Part shown: piece after piece, positions 1-8,287 of the stretch | Numbering within the stretch: position 1 is the first letter of the stretch | Layout: each line of letters starts with the position of its first letter | Assembly: GCF_002234405.1 (NCBI RefSeq) | Contig: NZ_NMQT01000011.1 | Span: forward strand, 1-64,000 | Direction: 5' to 3' | Origin: Amycolatopsis thailandensis | GTDB lineage: Bacteria > Actinomycetota > Actinomycetes > Mycobacteriales > Pseudonocardiaceae | DNA: 64,000 bases | Translations under genes and position numbers: made by a program | Notes under the pieces: generated by a model | The model's database searches: none | What the model saw: only the letters and a program-made list of their open reading frames with translations | What the model was told of the DNA's origin: nothing

Positions 1-57
1 CAGGTGCAGAAGCTGCTGATCGGGCGCGATCTCACCGGGGTGAACGCGATGCTCTGA
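1..57 (+). CDS. 3' end of an upstream gene (partial, unidentified)
   Basis: The first 57 bases are open in frame 1 and end in TGA at 55-57, giving an 18-residue tail that ends VNAML. The codon choice is typical of the surrounding genes. It is too short to name a family. The call rests only on the open frame at the window edge, followed by a clear intergenic block of repeats. Confidence 0.45.
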   Translation, partial: QVQKLLIGRDLTGVNAML

Positions 58-125
58 GCCGCGATGGGGTCGTGAAGTGACCGGTCCCGGCGGAGTCGTA
101 TTTAGCTACCCACTGGTGTGACCGG

Positions 126-174
126 CGAGTGTGGAGGATTTGGGACGTTCAACGTCCCGAATCCTCCACGCTCG
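126..174. repeat. palindromic intergenic hairpin, GGGACGTT family
   Basis: Arms at 131-149 and 151-169 pair over 19 bp with one mismatch around the core GGGACGTTCAACGTCCC, and the pairing continues weakly outwards. It is the first hairpin of a block (126-440) that recurs in the same orientation at 51.2-51.85 kb. Confidence 0.85.
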
Positions 175-256
175 GCCTGGTTGGCGAGGGAGTCGGGGCA
201 GTGAACGTCCGGGATCTTCCCCCGTCACCTCGTCGGCCACCGGTCGCGCCTGGTGC

Positions 257-317
257 GACCTTGATCAACGGAGGATCGGGGACGTTGAGTGTCCCGGATC
301 TTCCGTTGATCAAGGTC
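257..317. repeat. palindromic intergenic hairpin, 27-bp stem
   Basis: Arms 257-283 and 291-317 pair over 27 bp with two mismatches, leaving a 7-nt loop GTTGAGT. A close relative lies at 51711-51771, where different arm positions have changed but the pairing is kept. Confidence 0.85.
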
Positions 318-335
318 CGAAGCCGGGGCGACCCC

Positions 336-380
336 ACGGTGAAGGAATTGGGACGTTCAACGTCCCAATTCCTTCACCGT
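336..380. repeat. perfect 22-bp palindromic hairpin
   Basis: Arms 336-357 and 359-380 are perfect reverse complements around a single central C. The same 45-nt unit, with its flanks (about 318-420), recurs nearly unchanged at 51336-51380 and in diverged form at 51790-51834. The rest of the 58-631 gap holds a shorter inverted stretch near 200-230 and no gene that I can support. Confidence 0.9.
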
Positions 381-631
381 CGCGCCCTGGCAGCCGCTGA
401 ACCACCACTCTCGCCCAGTTCAGGCGTGGGTAGGTAAATACCGGTCCGCTCTAACCCGAAATGCCACCTCACGACCACCCCGCCCGACGCCTCACCCGGG
501 ACCCCTCGTCCGGACAGCTAGTCCTTTTGGCCGACCAAAGGCGATGAAAGAACCATTCGCGCGCTCGATGTGCGTTCACCGGCCGGTGAACAGGATGGAG
601 ATTCGCCAACAGATCGGAAGAGGGGTCTCGG

Positions 632-2095
632 ATGAGGAAAACGTGGTCCATCGCGCTCGCGCTCGCCATTCTGGCGGCCGCCGCGGCGGCGGCGGTACCG
701 GCGGGGGCATCACCGGAGGCGTCACCGCAGCCGGTGAAGTGGGGGCAGTGTCCGGCGGACGCCGCGGCGCCCGGCCTGGAGTGTTCGACGATCAAGGTTC
801 CACTCGACTACGACGATCCCGGCGGCAAGCAGATCGACATCGCGATCTCCCGGCTGGCGAGCAAGAAGCCGGAGCAGCGCCGCGGCGTCCTGCTGACCAA
901 TCCGGGTGGTCCGGCGGCCGGGTTGAAGTTCCCCGCCGACCTGAGGACGGCGAAGGTGCCGCAGGCTGTGTTCGACAGCTACGACCTGATCGGGTTCGAC
1001 CCGCGCGGGATGGGGCACAGCACCCCGGTGACCTGTGACCTGACGCCGGAGCAGAGCGCGGTGGGCAATGTCCCGCCGTATGCGCGCAACGCTGCCGACG
1101 TGGCGAAGCGGGCGGAGCAGTCGAAGGCCATCGCCAGGCAGTGCGCCGCTTCGAAGTCGGCGTGGATGCTGCCGCACGTCAGCACAGCGAACACCGCGCG
1201 GGACATGGACCGGATCCGGGCCGCCCTGGGCGAGAAGAAGATCTCCTTCGCCGGCTATTCGTGGGGCACCCACCTGGGCGCCGTGTACACCACGCTGTAC
1301 CCGCAGCGCGGCGACCGGATCATGCTCGACAGCAACGTGGGCCCGGACGGCTGGGACTACGCGAACGACCGGATGTACGCCCAGGGCTTCGACGACCGTT
1401 TCCCGGACTTCGCCAAGTTCGCTGCGGCCAACTCGGCCACCTACGGTTTGGGCAGCACACCGGCGCAGGTCACCGCGAAGTACTTCGACCTCGCCGCGAG
1501 GCTGGACAAGGCGCCGGTCCGCGACGTCGACGGCCCGACGTTCCGGATGCTGACCTACGGCTTCCTCTTCAATGACTTGGCAATGCCGCTCGTGGGCAAG
1601 CTCTGGCAAGCGCTCGACAAGGACCAGCCGCTCCCGCCGATGGGGCCGGACGCACCGCCCGGGATCGAAAACCTGGTCTCCGGCCGCTATTACATGATCT
1701 GCAACGACTCCCGCTGGCCCGGGTCGGTGGGCACTTACCAGCGCACCGTCGCGATCGACAGGCTCCGTCACCCGATGTTCGGCGCAGCCGGGGCCAACGT
1801 CCAGCCGTGCGCGTTCTGGCCCGAGCCCGCCGACCCGCCGGTGCGCGTCGGTGACCGGGGTCCGGCCAACATCCTCATGCTGCAGAACCGGCGCGACCCG
1901 GCGACACCGCTGGCGGGGGCCGAGAAACTGCGGCGCGCGTTCGGCGACAGGGCCCGCATGGTCACCGTCGACGCGGGTGGGCACGGCGTCTATCCCTACG
2001 TCGGCAACAAGTGCGCCGACACGGCGGCGACCACCTTCCTGGTGACGGGTGAGCGTCCGAAGCACGACCTGGCGTGCGCGGCCGAACCACGGTGA
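632..2095 (+). CDS. secreted tripeptidyl aminopeptidase-like alpha/beta hydrolase (S33, TAP-like)
   Basis: A 487-residue exported peptidase of the SlpD/Tap type, which removes N-terminal peptides from extracellular proteins. The start has a basic n-region (MRKTW) followed by a long Ala-rich hydrophobic core to about residue 26, a classic Sec signal peptide. The mature part has the alpha/beta-hydrolase fold. The oxyanion-side motif NPGGP is near residue 90, the nucleophile elbow GYSWG has Ser210, and the late Asp in RRDPATP and the His in GGHG are the expected rest of the triad. Length is normal for the family. It stands alone, with a strong hairpin just after the stop. The exact substrate cannot be read from sequence. 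Confidence 0.9.
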   Translation: MRKTWSIALALAILAAAAAAAVPAGASPEASPQPVKWGQCPADAAAPGLECSTIKVPLDYDDPGGKQIDIAISRLASKKPEQRRGVLLTNPGGPAAGLKFPADLRTAKVPQAVFDSYDLIGFDPRGMGHSTPVTCDLTPEQSAVGNVPPYARNAADVAKRAEQSKAIARQCAASKSAWMLPHVSTANTARDMDRIRAALGEKKISFAGYSWGTHLGAVYTTLYPQRGDRIMLDSNVGPDGWDYANDRMYAQGFDDRFPDFAKFAAANSATYGLGSTPAQVTAKYFDLAARLDKAPVRDVDGPTFRMLTYGFLFNDLAMPLVGKLWQALDKDQPLPPMGPDAPPGIENLVSGRYYMICNDSRWPGSVGTYQRTVAIDRLRHPMFGAAGANVQPCAFWPEPADPPVRVGDRGPANILMLQNRRDPATPLAGAEKLRRAFGDRARMVTVDAGGHGVYPYVGNKCADTAATTFLVTGERPKHDLACAAEPR

Positions 2096-2102
2096 TCACC
2101 GG

Positions 2103-2136
2103 GGACGCCGGGTGCCGCGGGCGGCATCCGGCGTCC
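2103..2136 (+). terminator. probable intrinsic terminator hairpin
   Basis: GGACGCCGG and the bases after it pair with the arm ending CCGGCGTCC over about 15 bp with one wobble, 8 nt after the peptidase stop codon. There is no U-tract, as is usual in high-GC actinomycetes. Confidence 0.65.
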
Positions 2137-2192
2137 TCACGGCCGCTGAGGCATGATGATCACCGGACCAGCGAACCAGGAAGGACGGCCGC

Positions 2193-3386
2193 GTGCTTCC
2201 GACCGCCGCACCACCACCCGTCCGAGGGTTGGTGATCGCCGAGGTCGTGGTGCTGGCCGCGTTGAACATCGAGCAGCTGGTGCGACGCCTGATCCTGGAC
2301 GGTCCGGCCCCGGCCGGGGAGATCCTCTACTTCGCGGTCGGCCTGGTGCTGGGCGTGCTCGCGTTGCTGCGGCGTCGTTTCCCGGCCCGGACGGCGGCGT
2401 TGACGCTGTCGGGGATCGCGCTCTCACTGGCTTGCAGCGCCGTGGGTTTCCTGGCCGAACCGGCCGCGGCTCCGAGCGGAGACGCCGAGTCGCTGGCGCT
2501 CGCGATTCTGGTCGGGGCGGTGTGCCATCGGCTGCCGGGTGGTCACGCCGCCGTTTACGCGGTGCTCGGTGGGCTGACCATGGCCGCGGCCCCGGTCCTG
2601 CGCTTCGGCGATACGTTCACGACACTGTCCATCGCGGTGGTGTGGGCCTTGCTGTGGGGGTGCAGCGTCATCGTCGGGCTGATCCTGCGGGACGGCGATG
2701 CCCGCCGTGAAGCGGCGCTGGCCGCGGCCCGAGACCGGGAACGGTTGGCGCTGGCCCGGGAATTGCACGACCTGGTGGCGCACCACATCACCGGGGTCGT
2801 GGTCCGCACCCAAGCCGCCGGCGTCGTACTGGCGGACGGTCCGGAACAGGAACTGATCAAGGAGATCGAGCACGCCGGCGCGGAAGCGCTCGGCGCGGTC
2901 CGGCGGCTGGTGATGATGCTGCGCAGCCCCGAACTCGCGTCCCAGGTCACCGTCGGCGGATTGGTGGAGACCGTGGAAGCGGCGGTCGGGGACGACGAAA
3001 GCGTCACGGTGCGACTGGCGGACGGGCTCGCCGAGCTCGCGGTCGCGCCGGAAACGGTGTCCACCGTCCACCGCGTCGTCCTCGAATCGCTGAACAACGT
3101 GCGCAGGCACGCGCCCGACGCCCGCCGCGTCACCGTGCTGGTCGAGCCGACCGAGGGCCGCCGGCATCTCCGGGTCGAGGTCGGCAACGACGGTCTCCGG
3201 CCCGGCCGGGTGCGCCGGTCGCCGGGCGGCTACGGCTTGATCGGGATGGCCGAGCGGATCTCGGCACTGGACGGCACGCTGATCGCCGGTGAACACGGAG
3301 AGCGCGGCTGGCGAGTCCTCGCCGAACTGCCTTTGCCCGGCGGGGTTTCGCCTGCCGCCGCAGCGGAAGGAGGAGCCGCGCGGTGA
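2193..3386 (+). CDS. membrane sensor histidine kinase (HisKA_3 / NarX-type)
   Basis: A 397-residue sensor kinase. The N-terminal ~165 residues contain four to six hydrophobic segments (for example 12-24, 46-60, 68-86, 105-160), so the input domain is membrane-embedded. The dimerisation/phosphoacceptor box RERLALARELHDLVAHH carries His192, and the C-terminal part has a short HATPase_c domain (N-box LNNVRRHAP, glycine motif GGYGLIGMAERI). The GTG start at 2193 is chosen for the GGAAGGA ribosome binding site 8 bases upstream. It overlaps the response regulator gene by 4 bases, so the two form a coupled two-component system. The signal sensed is unknown; the phospholipase gene just downstream is a possible target. 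Confidence 0.9.
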   Translation: MLPTAAPPPVRGLVIAEVVVLAALNIEQLVRRLILDGPAPAGEILYFAVGLVLGVLALLRRRFPARTAALTLSGIALSLACSAVGFLAEPAAAPSGDAESLALAILVGAVCHRLPGGHAAVYAVLGGLTMAAAPVLRFGDTFTTLSIAVVWALLWGCSVIVGLILRDGDARREAALAAARDRERLALARELHDLVAHHITGVVVRTQAAGVVLADGPEQELIKEIEHAGAEALGAVRRLVMMLRSPELASQVTVGGLVETVEAAVGDDESVTVRLADGLAELAVAPETVSTVHRVVLESLNNVRRHAPDARRVTVLVEPTEGRRHLRVEVGNDGLRPGRVRRSPGGYGLIGMAERISALDGTLIAGEHGERGWRVLAELPLPGGVSPAAAAEGGAAR

Positions 3387-4036
3387 CACTGCGAGTCCTG
3401 CTGGCCGACGATCAGGCCTTGGTGCGCACGGGTTTCCGGCTGATCCTGGAGCGGGTGCCCGGGCTGGAAGTGGTCGGCGAGGCGGAAAACGGCGAGCAGG
3501 CGGTCGAGCTGGCCCGGCGGCTGCGCCCGGACGTGACGCTGATGGACATCCGTATGCCCTTGGTCGACGGTCTCGCCGCCACCCGGCGACTGGCGGGCCC
3601 CGACGTCGAAGACCCGTTGCGTGTCCTGGTCGTCACGACCTTCGACCTCGACGAGCTGGTACACGAGGCCTTGTGCTCCGGTGCCTGCGGCTTTCTCCTG
3701 AAGGACGCCGGTCCCGGTCTGCTGGTGGAGGCGGTGCACGCGGCCGCGAACGGTGAAGCCCTGGTCTCGCCGTCGATCACCACGCGCCTGCTGGCTCATT
3801 TCACCGCCACGTCGGCCCGGCGCCGCGCCCGCCGCGCCGATCCCGCGCTGACCCACCGCGAACTCGACGTCGCCAAGGCCATCGCTCGCGGCCGGACGAA
3901 CGCGGAGATCACCGAGGAACTGACGATCTCGCTGTCGACGGTGAAGACCCACCTCGCGTCGATCCAGCGCAAGATCGCGGCCCGCAACCGCACCGAAATC
4001 GCCGTGTGGGCCTGGGAATCGGGTCTCGTGCGCTGA
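3383..4036 (+). CDS. LuxR/NarL-family response regulator
   Basis: A 217-residue partner of the upstream kinase. The receiver domain (1-120) has the acidic pair ADD at 8-10, phosphoacceptor Asp55 in LMDIRMP and the conserved Lys in LLKDAG. The C-terminal DNA-binding domain (150-210) is a LuxR-type helix-turn-helix (LTHRELDVAKAIARG, then SLSTVKTHLASIQRK). The start overlaps the kinase stop by 4 bases (GTGA), so translation is coupled. Two hairpins follow the stop. Nothing in the sequence gives the regulon. Confidence 0.93.
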   Translation: MTLRVLLADDQALVRTGFRLILERVPGLEVVGEAENGEQAVELARRLRPDVTLMDIRMPLVDGLAATRRLAGPDVEDPLRVLVVTTFDLDELVHEALCSGACGFLLKDAGPGLLVEAVHAAANGEALVSPSITTRLLAHFTATSARRRARRADPALTHRELDVAKAIARGRTNAEITEELTISLSTVKTHLASIQRKIAARNRTEIAVWAWESGLVR

Positions 4037-4101
4037 CCGGGATCCGGTCGTGTGGTCCGAACGAGCCCTGACGAGTCCGGCCGGACCGGAATAGCCTTTT
4101 T
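4035..4101 (+). terminator. hairpins after the two-component operon
   Basis: GACCGG-GAT-CCGGTC at 4035-4049 is a compact 6-bp stem. A second dyad, GTCCGGCCGGAC at 4075-4086, is followed by a TTTTTT run at 4096-4101, which is rare in this GC-rich DNA. Together they probably end the kinase/regulator transcript. Confidence 0.55.
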
Positions 4102-4153
4102 TGTCATGACGCCTGGGTTTCAGGTGAATCTTCGACAGATGAGGTGAATCCCG

Positions 4154-4573
4154 ATGACCGAACCGAAATCGAGCCAGTCACGGACATCGTCGAGGCTTCG
4201 GCGAGGCGCTGTCGTGATGGCCGTCGCCGCGGGTGCCTTCCCCTTCCTGGCGGGGACCGCGCAGGCCGCCGCCTTCGTGCCCATTCCTTCGAATTACGTT
4301 TACGACCCGAATCGCGGCGCCTGGCACGACTACTGCACGTTGTCGCCGGACAAGCCCGTCGTCCCGCCCTGGGGCCAAGTGGACTTCCGCGGGCCGTGTG
4401 CCAACCACGACATGTGCGAAGAAGCAGGCGGCAAGAACACGCTGCGTTGCGACAACCTCTTCTTCCGGCTCATGCATCAGCAATGCGACCACACCTTCGG
4501 CACGGGCCCGGCCCGGGGGCCGTGCGATTTCATCGCCGACACCTACTACAACGCGGTCCGCTCGACCGGCTGA
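4154..4573 (+). CDS. secreted prokaryotic phospholipase A2
   Basis: A 139-residue small exported enzyme expected to hydrolyse the sn-2 ester of phospholipids. An Arg-rich start and hydrophobic stretch end at an Ala-rich signal peptidase site near residue 40 (TAQAAA). The mature ~100 residues match the bacterial/fungal PLA2 family, as in streptomycete PLA2: the catalytic pair His85-Asp86 sits in GPCANHDMC, and six or so cysteines can form disulfides. Length is as expected. The ATG at 4154 follows a GAGG site. It lies directly downstream of the two-component pair but behind likely terminators, so it is probably transcribed on its own. Confidence 0.88.
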   Translation: MTEPKSSQSRTSSRLRRGAVVMAVAAGAFPFLAGTAQAAAFVPIPSNYVYDPNRGAWHDYCTLSPDKPVVPPWGQVDFRGPCANHDMCEEAGGKNTLRCDNLFFRLMHQQCDHTFGTGPARGPCDFIADTYYNAVRSTG

Positions 4574-4592
4574 AAACCGCTACGGTCGCCAC

Positions 4593-4958
4593 ATGAGCGA
4601 AAACGCGAAGATCGACCCGGCCAGGATCGGCAACGTGCTGCACCCGGTGGCGGACGTCGACGCCGCCGTGCGGTTCTACTCCACCGCCCTTGGCCTGGAA
4701 ACGAAATTCGTGGACGGCGACCGCTACGCCGCGCTCGACGCCGGCGGCACCACGCTCGCTCTCGCCGGTCCCGCCGAGGACGTCACCGGTGGCGTGCCGG
4801 CGGCGTCGTTCAAGGTTCCCGACGTGGCCGCGGCGGTGGCCGCCGTCGTGGAGAGCGGCGGATCCGTGGTCCGGCAGCCGGAACAGGGCCCGCACGAGGT
4901 CCGGGCCGTGGCACGCGACCCGTGGGGCAACACCGTCGTGCTCTACGGACCGCGATGA
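4593..4958 (+). CDS. VOC (glyoxalase/bleomycin-resistance fold) protein
   Basis: A 121-residue vicinal-oxygen-chelate protein made of one pair of beta-alpha-beta-beta-beta units. The opening strand NVLHPVADVDAAVRFYSTALGL and the closing RDPWGNTVVLYGP are the usual VOC signatures. VOC proteins of this size act as metal-dependent isomerases, dioxygenases or drug-sequestering dimers, and the sequence does not say which. The ATG 19 bases after the phospholipase stop suggests co-transcription, but the functions are unlikely to be linked. Confidence 0.8.
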   Translation: MSENAKIDPARIGNVLHPVADVDAAVRFYSTALGLETKFVDGDRYAALDAGGTTLALAGPAEDVTGGVPAASFKVPDVAAAVAAVVESGGSVVRQPEQGPHEVRAVARDPWGNTVVLYGPR

Positions 4959-4971
4959 CCGTGAGCCCCTG

Positions 4972-5787
4972 TCACGCGTCGGCCCGGCTTCGCTGACCGC
5001 TGATCGGCAGCCGCAACCGCAGGCGGAAGCCGCCGTCGGGGGTCGCCTCGGTGACCACGGTGCCGCCCACCAACGCGGCGCGTTCCTGGAGCCCGAGCAG
5101 TCCGTGGCGGGCGCTGGGCAACGTCAGGCTCGGCCGGGTCGCGGGAGTGTTGCCGACGGTCACGGTGAGATCGGTGCCGTCGTGCGCGATGTCGACGGTC
5201 GCCGTGCTTCCCGGCGCGTGTTTGCGGACGTTGGTCAGGGCTTCCTGGATGGTGCGGTAGATCGTGCGCTGGACGGCGGTGTCGATGCCCTCCGGCGCTG
5301 TCCCGGTCCGCCGCGTCTCGATGCCGCTTCCGGCGATCAGGCGGTCGAGATCGGACAGCGTCGGCTGTGGCATCAGCTCGGTCGTGGAGCTGCCGGAGGC
5401 ACGCAGCAGGTTCACCATGTGGCGTAGCTCGTCGAGGGTGTCGACGGAGAGCCTGCGGACGTTCTCGGCGGCGGTTCTCGCGTCCGGGTCGCTGGTCGAA
5501 ACGCTGAGCGCACCCGCCTGGACGGCGATCAGGCTGACCTGGTGCGACACGACGTCGTGCATTTCGCGGGCCAGCTGGGTGCGTTCCTTGGCGAGGACCG
5601 CCTGGGCGTCCAAGAGGCGTTCGTGCTCACGAGCTTGCCGGATGTCGTCCAGCCGCAGGGTGAGTTCGCGCTGTGTGTGCACCAACCTGCCGAGGATGGC
5701 GTGATTGAGTCTTCTGCTGAGCCATGGCCTTCGCGGCACGGACCGAACTGGCCCGCCGGAGCCGGTCACGACCTCGACCGTCCACAA
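4972..5787 (-). CDS. N-terminally truncated sensor histidine kinase, 5' end formed by a repeat element
   Basis: The 271-residue frame contains a full kinase core: box ERTQLAREMHDVVSHQ with His77, N-box EALTNVRKHAPG and glycine box HGLLGLQERAAL. It has no transmembrane or sensory region, and no response regulator lies nearby. The only available start is TTG at 5787. The first ~32 codons (5691-5787) are the end of a ~350-bp repeat whose other copy at 58.8-59.1 kb reads similarly in the same frame (LWTVEPATGS). I infer that the element replaced the original membrane part. The product may be a soluble orphan kinase, or the gene may be dead. Confidence 0.6.
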   Translation of the reverse strand: MWTVEVVTGSGGPVRSVPRRPWLSRRLNHAILGRLVHTQRELTLRLDDIRQAREHERLLDAQAVLAKERTQLAREMHDVVSHQVSLIAVQAGALSVSTSDPDARTAAENVRRLSVDTLDELRHMVNLLRASGSSTTELMPQPTLSDLDRLIAGSGIETRRTGTAPEGIDTAVQRTIYRTIQEALTNVRKHAPGSTATVDIAHDGTDLTVTVGNTPATRPSLTLPSARHGLLGLQERAALVGGTVVTEATPDGGFRLRLRLPISGQRSRADA

Positions 5788-6041
5788 GGGACACCCGTTC
5801 CGGAGAAAACGTCCGTTTTGGGCACTTTGCGTGAGTTTGCGTACGGGTCGTGAGTGTTAAAGAGGGTTCTAACCCTCTTTAACACTCACGACCCCCATGG
5901 GAAGCCTCATATGGCCGTAAATCGGACACTCAGCCGTCCCATGTGGACACCCGGGGCGCGCCTGGTCGCCGTCCAGTCCGGAACCATGTCCTCGGGTAGC
6001 GAAGAAGGCCTGCGCGGCAGGATCGACCATGCCATATTTGG
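5691..6041 (-). mobile_element. MITE-like repeat, copy A (inverted relative to copy B at 58.8 kb)
   Basis: About 350 bp that matches the reverse complement of 58762-59107 along its whole length, by eye roughly 70 percent with short gaps. The ends are related inverted repeats (GATCGACCATGCCATATT at the right end, the complement of AATCACGCCAT at the left). The centre, 5845-5894, is a perfect 24-bp stem with a 2-nt loop. It contains no transposase frame, so it would be non-autonomous. It fills most of the gap 5788-6107 and runs into the kinase frame. Confidence 0.7.
5845..5894. repeat. perfect 24-bp hairpin, GTCGTGAGTG family
   Basis: Arms 5845-5868 and 5871-5894 are exact reverse complements around CT. 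The core AAAGAGGGTT and outer GTCGTGAGTG recur at 58914-58965 with several mismatches. Single GTCGTGAGTG half-sites appear near 10120 and 51176. Confidence 0.9.
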
Positions 6042-6107
6042 CTTATCGCCCAATAATCCGAATCGCCGCTCACGACCCCGCGTCGAACAGTTTCGGCGGC
6101 AAGCCGG

Positions 6108-6704
6108 TCACGCTCGCAGGAGCAGGCTGTCGTGCATGGCGGAGAAGGCGCGCCGCACGTGGCCCGGCAGTTCGCCGGGGGCGCACTCGGGCAGCCATTC
6201 GTCCAGTGCGCACCGCCAGGTGGCCACGCAGAATTCGATGAGCATGCGCAGTTCGAGATCCCGCGGGTCGCCGAGCCGGTGCGCGACCTCCGTCTGGATC
6301 TCCGCGCAGTGCCGCAGCGAATGACCGTTCAGCGAGGCCGACTGGTCGACCAGCCTGAGCGTCGCGGGGAAGCGCTGGTACCAGTCGTCGTCCATGCGGT
6401 CCAGTGTGGTCAGCAGGGCGTCGCGGAAAACGTCCACGAGTGACCCGGACTTCCCGGTTTCGTCCAGTGTGACGAGGAAATCGCTCCAGAGCTGTTTGAC
6501 GGCGGTGAGGGCGACGTCCTCCTTCGAGCGGTAGTTGCGGAAGAAGGTCCGCCTCGACACCTCCACCTCGTCCAGTAGCGCGTCGAGCGGGGTGGCGTCG
6601 AATCCGTGCTCTCCGAACAGTGAGATCGCCGTTTCCGCCAGGGCCTGGCGAGTACGCAGCTTCTTGCGCTCGCGCAGTGTCGAGGGCTCCCCGGACGTCG
6701 TCAT
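6108..6704 (-). CDS. TetR-family transcriptional regulator
   Basis: A 198-residue repressor-type regulator. The N-terminal three-helix HTH spans about residues 14-60 (RQALAETAISLFGEHGFD, then VEVSRRTFFRNYRSKEDV), and the variable C-terminal part is presumably the ligand pocket. It is divergent from the quinone oxidoreductase gene with 92 bases between them. That gap contains a dyad (GCCACACTGTGGC at 6760-6772), the likely operator. By the usual logic of such pairs it represses itself and the oxidoreductase, with a quinone, electrophile or similar compound as inducer; this is inference. Confidence 0.9.
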   Translation of the reverse strand: MTTSGEPSTLRERKKLRTRQALAETAISLFGEHGFDATPLDALLDEVEVSRRTFFRNYRSKEDVALTAVKQLWSDFLVTLDETGKSGSLVDVFRDALLTTLDRMDDDWYQRFPATLRLVDQSASLNGHSLRHCAEIQTEVAHRLGDPRDLELRMLIEFCVATWRCALDEWLPECAPGELPGHVRRAFSAMHDSLLLRA

Positions 6705-6757
6705 GGGCCGAAGTCTAACCGACCCGCCTCAGACGAGCATATGCTTCAATGGGGCAA

Positions 6758-6779
6758 ACGCCACACTGTGGCACTTTAA
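6758..6779. promoter_or_regulatory. candidate TetR operator between divergent genes
   Basis: The perfect 13-bp dyad GCCACACTGTGGC lies at 6760-6772 within a looser palindrome that extends towards AAAC and CTTT. It sits 13-25 bases before the oxidoreductase ribosome binding site, where a repressor would block transcription. Confidence 0.5.
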
Positions 6780-6796
6780 GTGGAGGAGATCAGATC

Positions 6797-7732
6797 GTGC
6801 GCGCACTTGTCGTGGACCACACCGCGAAGGCCCATCTCTCCCAGGCCGACGTGGCCGATCCGGTACCCGCGCCCGGCGAGGCGCTGGTCCGGGTGGAGGC
6901 GGTTTCCCTCAACTACGGCGAGGTCAAGGGCGCGACCGACCCGTCGACTCCGGACGGCGCCCTGATCGGCTGGGACGCGGCGGGTGTGGTGATCGAGGCC
7001 GCGGCCGACGGTTCGGGGCCCGCGGCCGGGACGCCGGTGGTCACGCTGGGTGAGACCGCGGGGTGGGCCGAACTGCGGGCGGTCCCGGCGACGCGGCTCG
7101 GCATCGTGCCGGAGGGCGCCGATCTCGGGGCGGTGAGCACGATCCCGGTCGCCGGTCTGACCGCGTTGCAGGTGCTGCGCCGCATGGGACAGCTGCTCGG
7201 CCGCCGGGTGATGATCACCGGCGCCTCCGGCGGTGTCGGCCGCTACGCGATCCAGCTCGCGGCCCGGGCGGGTGCCGAAGTCGTCGCCATCAGCGGGAAC
7301 CCCGCGGTCGAGGAAAGCCTGCGGGCGCTGGGCGCGCACGAGGTGCACGCCGACCCCGCCCAGGTGGAGCGGCCCGTGGCCGCGGTGCTGGAGAACGTCG
7401 GAGGGCAGCAGCTCGTGGACGCGTTCGCCGCTGTCGAGGCGGGCGGAACGGTGGTGAGCGTCGGCCGGTCGTCCGGAGCGGACTCGATCTTCCCCGCGGC
7501 GGCCTTGACGCCGACCGACGGACGGCACGACCGGTCGATCCGCACCTACTTCTTGCTGGCAAACGCGGCCGAAGACTTCTCCGCGGACTTGTCCTGGCTC
7601 GCCGCCGAGATCGCCGCGGGCCGGCTCGACGCCGGAATCAGCATGCGGGCGGCGTGGACCTCCTATGGTGAGGCTGTCACGGCCCTGCTCGACCGGCGAC
7701 TGCACGGCAAAGCGGTGCTGGACATCGTCTGA
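6797..7732 (+). CDS. NADPH:quinone reductase-like zinc-binding-fold alcohol dehydrogenase (MDR)
   Basis: A 311-residue medium-chain dehydrogenase/reductase. The GroES-like N-domain ([21 protein letters not shown]) is followed by a Rossmann domain with the NADP loop [16 protein letters not shown] near residues 140-155. The Cys/His set of zinc alcohol dehydrogenases is absent, so it belongs to the zinc-free quinone-oxidoreductase branch. I prefer GTG 6797, which has GGAGGAG at 6782-6788, over the longer frame from 6749, which would run through the operator. It is divergent from the TetR gene that probably controls it. Its substrate may be a quinone or enone. Confidence 0.88.
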   Translation: MRALVVDHTAKAHLSQADVADPVPAPGEALVRVEAVSLNYGEVKGATDPSTPDGALIGWDAAGVVIEAAADGSGPAAGTPVVTLGETAGWAELRAVPATRLGIVPEGADLGAVSTIPVAGLTALQVLRRMGQLLGRRVMITGASGGVGRYAIQLAARAGAEVVAISGNPAVEESLRALGAHEVHADPAQVERPVAAVLENVGGQQLVDAFAAVEAGGTVVSVGRSSGADSIFPAAALTPTDGRHDRSIRTYFLLANAAEDFSADLSWLAAEIAAGRLDAGISMRAAWTSYGEAVTALLDRRLHGKAVLDIV

Positions 7733-7737
7733 GCCGG

Positions 7738-8100
7738 CTATTCGGCCTTGAAGTGGGGGTTGTAGATCAGGCCGACGAGATTGCCGTCGGGGATGCGGAC
7801 GATGGCGACCTTGATGCCTCCGCCGACCTCTTTGACGCCGGAATGTGAAGTCGCCCCGGCGGAGAGCATGGCCTCTTCGGCGGCCTCGGCATCCTCGACG
7901 CCCCAATAGGTGATCGGGCCGGCGCCGGGATCGCCGTTCGGGTCGAGCGCGAGTTCGTAGCCCGCGACCGCGTAACCGACGTAGAACGGCTCGTCGAAGT
8001 AAGGCTCGATGTTCAGTGCTGAAGTCCACCACTTCTTGGCGGCCTGGAGATCCGGTGCCGGGTAGACAACCGTGCGGAGACCGAGGAAATCGACGCTCAT
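7738..8100 (-). CDS. VOC family protein
   Basis: A 120-residue VOC-fold protein: LGLRTVVYPAPDLQAAKKWW opens the first module and IPDGNLVGLIYNPHF closes the second. The frame extends upstream, but MSVDFLGL (ATG at 8100) is the natural start because homologous folds begin there. It converges on the oxidoreductase with only 5 bases between stops. Function unassigned; a small-molecule binding or isomerase role is typical. Confidence 0.8.
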   Translation of the reverse strand: MSVDFLGLRTVVYPAPDLQAAKKWWTSALNIEPYFDEPFYVGYAVAGYELALDPNGDPGAGPITYWGVEDAEAAEEAMLSAGATSHSGVKEVGGGIKVAIVRIPDGNLVGLIYNPHFKAE

Positions 8101-8287
8101 CGAAGAGACGCTAGCACCGCGCCGAAACCCGGACGCGGCTGACGTGGTTGCCCGTTCGTTCATCGAACGGTGCCTGTTCGAGCAGAGCGCCCACGCGCGT
8201 CGGCGCGCGATGACAGGGTGGCCGCGCAGTGATCATTCAGAAGGAGCGACGGGCTCTCGCCCGGGGTCGCTCTGGGAGGCAAGGCAG

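Noticed and set aside
129-437. Short open frames in the first 440 bases
   Set aside because: They translate palindromic repeat DNA; both strands read through the same hairpins and give related low-complexity peptides.
126-440. CRISPR array
   Set aside because: The repeats are long hairpins of differing sequence at irregular spacing, without uniform spacers or cas genes.
722-2065. 447-codon open frame on the minus strand across the peptidase gene
   Set aside because: It is the antisense shadow of a signal-peptide-bearing hydrolase with intact motifs, and translates to Arg/Pro/Val-rich sequence without domains. The same applies to the long minus-strand frames under the NRPS-PKS genes (22765-25098, 38178-42431 and others).
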